The notes beneath the pieces are model-generated. The model made no database searches, was not told where the DNA came from, and was given only the letters and a program-made list of their open reading frames with translations. The position numbers and the translations under genes were made by a program. A DNA stretch of 57,427 nt, taken from assembly GCF_006546775.1 (NCBI RefSeq), contig NZ_VICE01000044.1, forward strand, positions 1-57,427, read 5' to 3'. This document shows, piece after piece, positions 55,280 through 57,427 of the stretch; the first letter of the stretch is position 1, and each line of letters starts with the position of its first letter. The DNA comes from Marilutibacter aestuarii (GTDB lineage Bacteria > Pseudomonadota > Gammaproteobacteria > Xanthomonadales > Xanthomonadaceae).

Positions 55280-55483
55280 ATGTCGGTTGCCAAGGTCATC
55301 GAACTCACCGCCGCCTCGCCGGTCAGCGTCGAGGACGCGGTCAAGACCGGATTGAAGAAGTGCAGTGAATCGGTCAAGAACATCCGGGGCGCCTGGGTCA
55401 ACGAAGTCAAGGTCGTGACCTCCGGCGATGGCACCATCACCGAGTGGCGTGTGAACCTGCGCATCACCTTCGTGGTGGAGTGA
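55280..55483 (+). CDS. Dodecin family protein
   Basis: This 67-residue protein has the dodecin sequence pattern: MSVAKVIELTAASPVSVEDA, then the helix AVKTGLKKCSESVKNIRGAW and two strands NEVKVVTSGDGTI and EWRVNLRITFVVE. Dodecins form hollow dodecamers that store flavin or CoA. GGGAG lies 8 bases before the ATG. Confidence 0.94.
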   Translation: MSVAKVIELTAASPVSVEDAVKTGLKKCSESVKNIRGAWVNEVKVVTSGDGTITEWRVNLRITFVVE

Positions 55484-55568
55484 ACCCGGACGTCGTCCAC
55501 GGTCCCGGGTCTGTTCGTGATCGTGGGGCGGCGTTAGGCTCTTGGGTCCCTGGACCCCGGTGCCCCCG

Positions 55569-56171
55569 ATGAGCGCGTCGAACCTGCTTGAACATGCCCT
55601 GGCCACCTTCGACACCCTGTTCGAGGAGGCGCGCGCGGCCGGCGAGCCCGACCCCACCGCGATGACCGTGGCCACCGCCGACCGCGATGCGCGGCCCTCC
55701 GCGCGCACGGTGCTGCTGAAGGCGCACGACGCCCGCGGCTTCGTGTTCTACACCCATCTCGACGGGCGCAAGGGCCTGGAACTGCAAGGCAATCCACACG
55801 CCGCGCTGCTGTTCCACTGGCCGCGCGTGCGCCACGGCGTGCAGGTGCGGATCGAGGGGCCGGTGGAGCGCGTCTCCGACGAAGAGGCCGATGCCTACTT
55901 CGCCACCCGCCCGCGGGGCAGCCAGCTGGGCGCCTGGGCCTCGAAGCAGTCCGAGACGCTGGATTCGCGCGAGACCTTCGACGAGCGCCTGGCGCAGGTC
56001 GAGCGGGAGTTCGAGGGACGCGAGGTCCCGCGGCCGGCGCGCTGGACGGGCCTGCGGGTGCGGCCGGAGAAGATCGAGTTCTGGTACGGCGCGGACTTCC
56101 GCCTGCACGAACGCCAGCTCTACGAATGCGACCCGGTCGGCGACTGGTCGCAGCGGATGCTGTATCCGTGA
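55569..56171 (+). CDS. pdxH: Pyridoxamine 5'-phosphate oxidase
   Basis: This 200-residue FMN enzyme makes pyridoxal 5'-phosphate. Signatures are [52 protein letters not shown] and the C-terminal [19 protein letters not shown] with LHERQLY. ATG 55569 starts nine residues before the first helix. Its stop overlaps the next start (GTGA). Confidence 0.96.
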   Translation: MSASNLLEHALATFDTLFEEARAAGEPDPTAMTVATADRDARPSARTVLLKAHDARGFVFYTHLDGRKGLELQGNPHAALLFHWPRVRHGVQVRIEGPVERVSDEEADAYFATRPRGSQLGAWASKQSETLDSRETFDERLAQVEREFEGREVPRPARWTGLRVRPEKIEFWYGADFRLHERQLYECDPVGDWSQRMLYP

Positions 56172-56968
56172 GTTTCGGCCCGCGCCGCATCGTCTGCCTG
56201 ACCGAAGAACCCACCGAGACCCTGTACGCGCTCGGCGAGCAGGATCGCATCGTCGGCATCAGCGGCTTCACCGTCAGGCCGCCCCGCGCGCGCCGGGAAA
56301 AGCCGAAGGTCAGCGCCTTCACCCGCGCCCGGATCGACGAGATCCTCGCCCTGGAGCCGGACCTCGTCGTCGGCTTCTCCGACATCCAGGCCGGGATCGC
56401 CAGTGAACTCATCGGCCGCGGCGTGGAGGTTTGGATCAGCAACCACCGCAGCGTCGCAGGCATCCTCGACTACATCCGGCGCCTGGGCGCGATGGTCGGT
56501 ACCGGTCCGCGCGCGCAGGCCTGGGCGGACGAACTCGCACGCGGGCTCGACGCCATTGCCGAAGACGCCTCGCGTCTGCCGCGCCGGCCGCGGGTCTATT
56601 TCGAGGAGTGGGACGAACCGCTGATCACCGGCATCCGCTGGGTGGCTGAGCTGGTGCGCGTCGCCGGCGGCGACGACATCTTCCCCGAGCGCGCGGCCGA
56701 GCCGTTGGCCAAGGCGCGCATCCTCGCCGATCCGGGCGAGGTGGTGCGCCGCGCGCCCGACATCGTGTTCGGTTCCTGGTGCGGCAAGAAGTTCCAGCCC
56801 GGGAAGGTCGCCACGCGGCCGGGCTGGGACGCGATCCCGGCCGTCCGCGATGGCGAGCTGCACGAAATCAAGTCGCCGCTGATCCTGCAGCCCGGGCCGG
56901 CGGCGCTGACCGACGGGGTGCGCGCGATCGCCGCCCACATCCAGGACTGGGGCCGCCGCCAGGGCTGA
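56168..56968 (+). CDS. BtuF/TroA-like periplasmic-binding-fold protein lacking a signal peptide
   Basis: This 266-residue helical-backbone metal/cobalamin receptor (COG0614-like) shows [48 protein letters not shown], and [20 protein letters not shown]. It begins directly with the first strand after a GTG at 56168 that overlaps the pdxH stop, so no signal peptide is visible. It may therefore be cytoplasmic. No ABC permease or ATPase is nearby. The ligand is unknown. Confidence 0.85.
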   Translation: MSFGPRRIVCLTEEPTETLYALGEQDRIVGISGFTVRPPRARREKPKVSAFTRARIDEILALEPDLVVGFSDIQAGIASELIGRGVEVWISNHRSVAGILDYIRRLGAMVGTGPRAQAWADELARGLDAIAEDASRLPRRPRVYFEEWDEPLITGIRWVAELVRVAGGDDIFPERAAEPLAKARILADPGEVVRRAPDIVFGSWCGKKFQPGKVATRPGWDAIPAVRDGELHEIKSPLILQPGPAALTDGVRAIAAHIQDWGRRQG

Positions 56969-56979
56969 TCGTCGCGGCC

Positions 56980-57427
56980 CTACTCCGGGAAGATGTCGCG
57001 GCTGAAACGCAGTCGCGTGCGTCGGCCGTCCTCGAGGACCACGTCGACATCGAAGCGCAGGCTGTCGGGCGGCGCGACGCGCGCGGTGCCGACGTAGTCG
57101 ATCAGCGTGCCGTTGTCGATGCGCCGCAGTTCCAGCGGCTGCGACACGCCGCGCAGGTCCTGCACCGAGGCGGCGACCTGCGCCGGCAGCGCCGTTTCGT
57201 TCATCTCCGGCCCGGTTCGCACGCCGACCAGCAGCAGGACCGTATTCGTCGCCGGCTCGATGCCGTACTGGCGCGCCACGGCGTCGCTGATGCGCGCGGT
57301 GGGTACGACGCTGGCACGCACGCGTGCATCGCCGAGCGTGGCGACGGCCTCCTCGCTCGTCGCGTCGGCGTGGGCACGCGGCGCCGGGGGCGTGGCGGCG
57401 TCGCGGCCGCAGCCGGCGGCGGTCGCG
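56980..57427 (-). CDS. Lipoprotein of the DUF4426 type, 5' end outside the window
   Basis: The frame is open to the right edge, where it reads through AAGCGRDAA, a lipobox-like end of a signal peptide. The mature part has NTVLLLVGVRTGPEMNE, LRRIDNGTLIDYVGT and RFDVDVVLEDGRRTRLRFSR with a terminal IFPE, which fits the DUF4426 pattern. The GTG at 57321 is not the start. It is convergent with the BtuF-like gene. Confidence 0.7.
   Translation of the reverse strand, partial: ATAAGCGRDAATPPAPRAHADATSEEAVATLGDARVRASVVPTARISDAVARQYGIEPATNTVLLLVGVRTGPEMNETALPAQVAASVQDLRGVSQPLELRRIDNGTLIDYVGTARVAPPDSLRFDVDVVLEDGRRTRLRFSRDIFPE

Overview
The window is a high-G+C gammaproteobacterial chromosome segment. 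It is most likely from the Xanthomonadaceae/Lysobacteraceae (Lysobacter-, Luteimonas- or Stenotrophomonas-like). The clues are a GTP-type PEP carboxykinase, a metX-metB-hom operon behind a SAM-I riboswitch, an aroK-aroB-hemE arrangement, a large TonB receptor with a xanthomonad-style signal peptide, a secreted multidomain GH18 chitinase, and intergenic palindromic repeats of the kind common in this family. I see no phage genes, transposases, CRISPR arrays, tRNAs or rRNAs. Almost everything is intact core or accessory chromosome.

Layout. 1-216 is the end of a lysine/alanine-rich histone H1-like protein with its terminator. 285-1048 is non-coding and packed with palindromic repeats. 1049-10034 holds a serine beta-lactamase-family hydrolase, a LemA/M48 pair, a GMC oxidoreductase, an NTT-like MFS carrier, a Tat-type SDR protein and a DUF4442 thioesterase-fold protein. 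10111-13419 is fadE with a divergent TetR regulator. 13504-19430 holds pckG and then a cluster of 2OG-Fe(II) oxygenases and sulfotransferases. 19522-23451 is a TonB receptor and a small outer-membrane-like protein. 23590-29621 holds hslO, mtgA, a GT2 glycosyltransferase, a CBS protein, an AsmA-like protein and a hemolysin III homologue. 29702-30974 is another sulfotransferase/dioxygenase pair. 30990-34765 holds prfC, an M23 peptidase and a beta-propeller lipoprotein. 34860-38485 is the SAM-riboswitch-controlled methionine operon. 38669-40747 is the chitinase, followed by L-serine dehydratase and a glutaredoxin-like protein. 42963-44880 is a YceI / cytochrome b561 / YceI operon. 45047-48619 is a very large hybrid histidine kinase. 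48676-51946 is a copper-uptake-like set (DUF2946, TonB receptor, PCu(A)C). 52027-55165 is the aroK-aroB-WGR-hemE operon. The end holds dodecin, pdxH, a BtuF-like protein and a truncated lipoprotein.

The most interesting pattern is that a sulfotransferase-fold gene and a 2OG-Fe(II) dioxygenase-type gene are paired three times within 16 kb (15345-16980, 17144-19430, 29702-30974). The second pair lies next to a TonB receptor and a small beta-barrel-like protein whose last ~50 residues resemble that receptor's C-terminus. This suggests an uncharacterised peptide or surface-modification system. That function is inferred from gene context only. Other notable items are the SAM-I riboswitch with a promoter placed just upstream of it, repeated operator-like sites between fadE and its TetR neighbour, and the dense palindromic repeat island near the left end.
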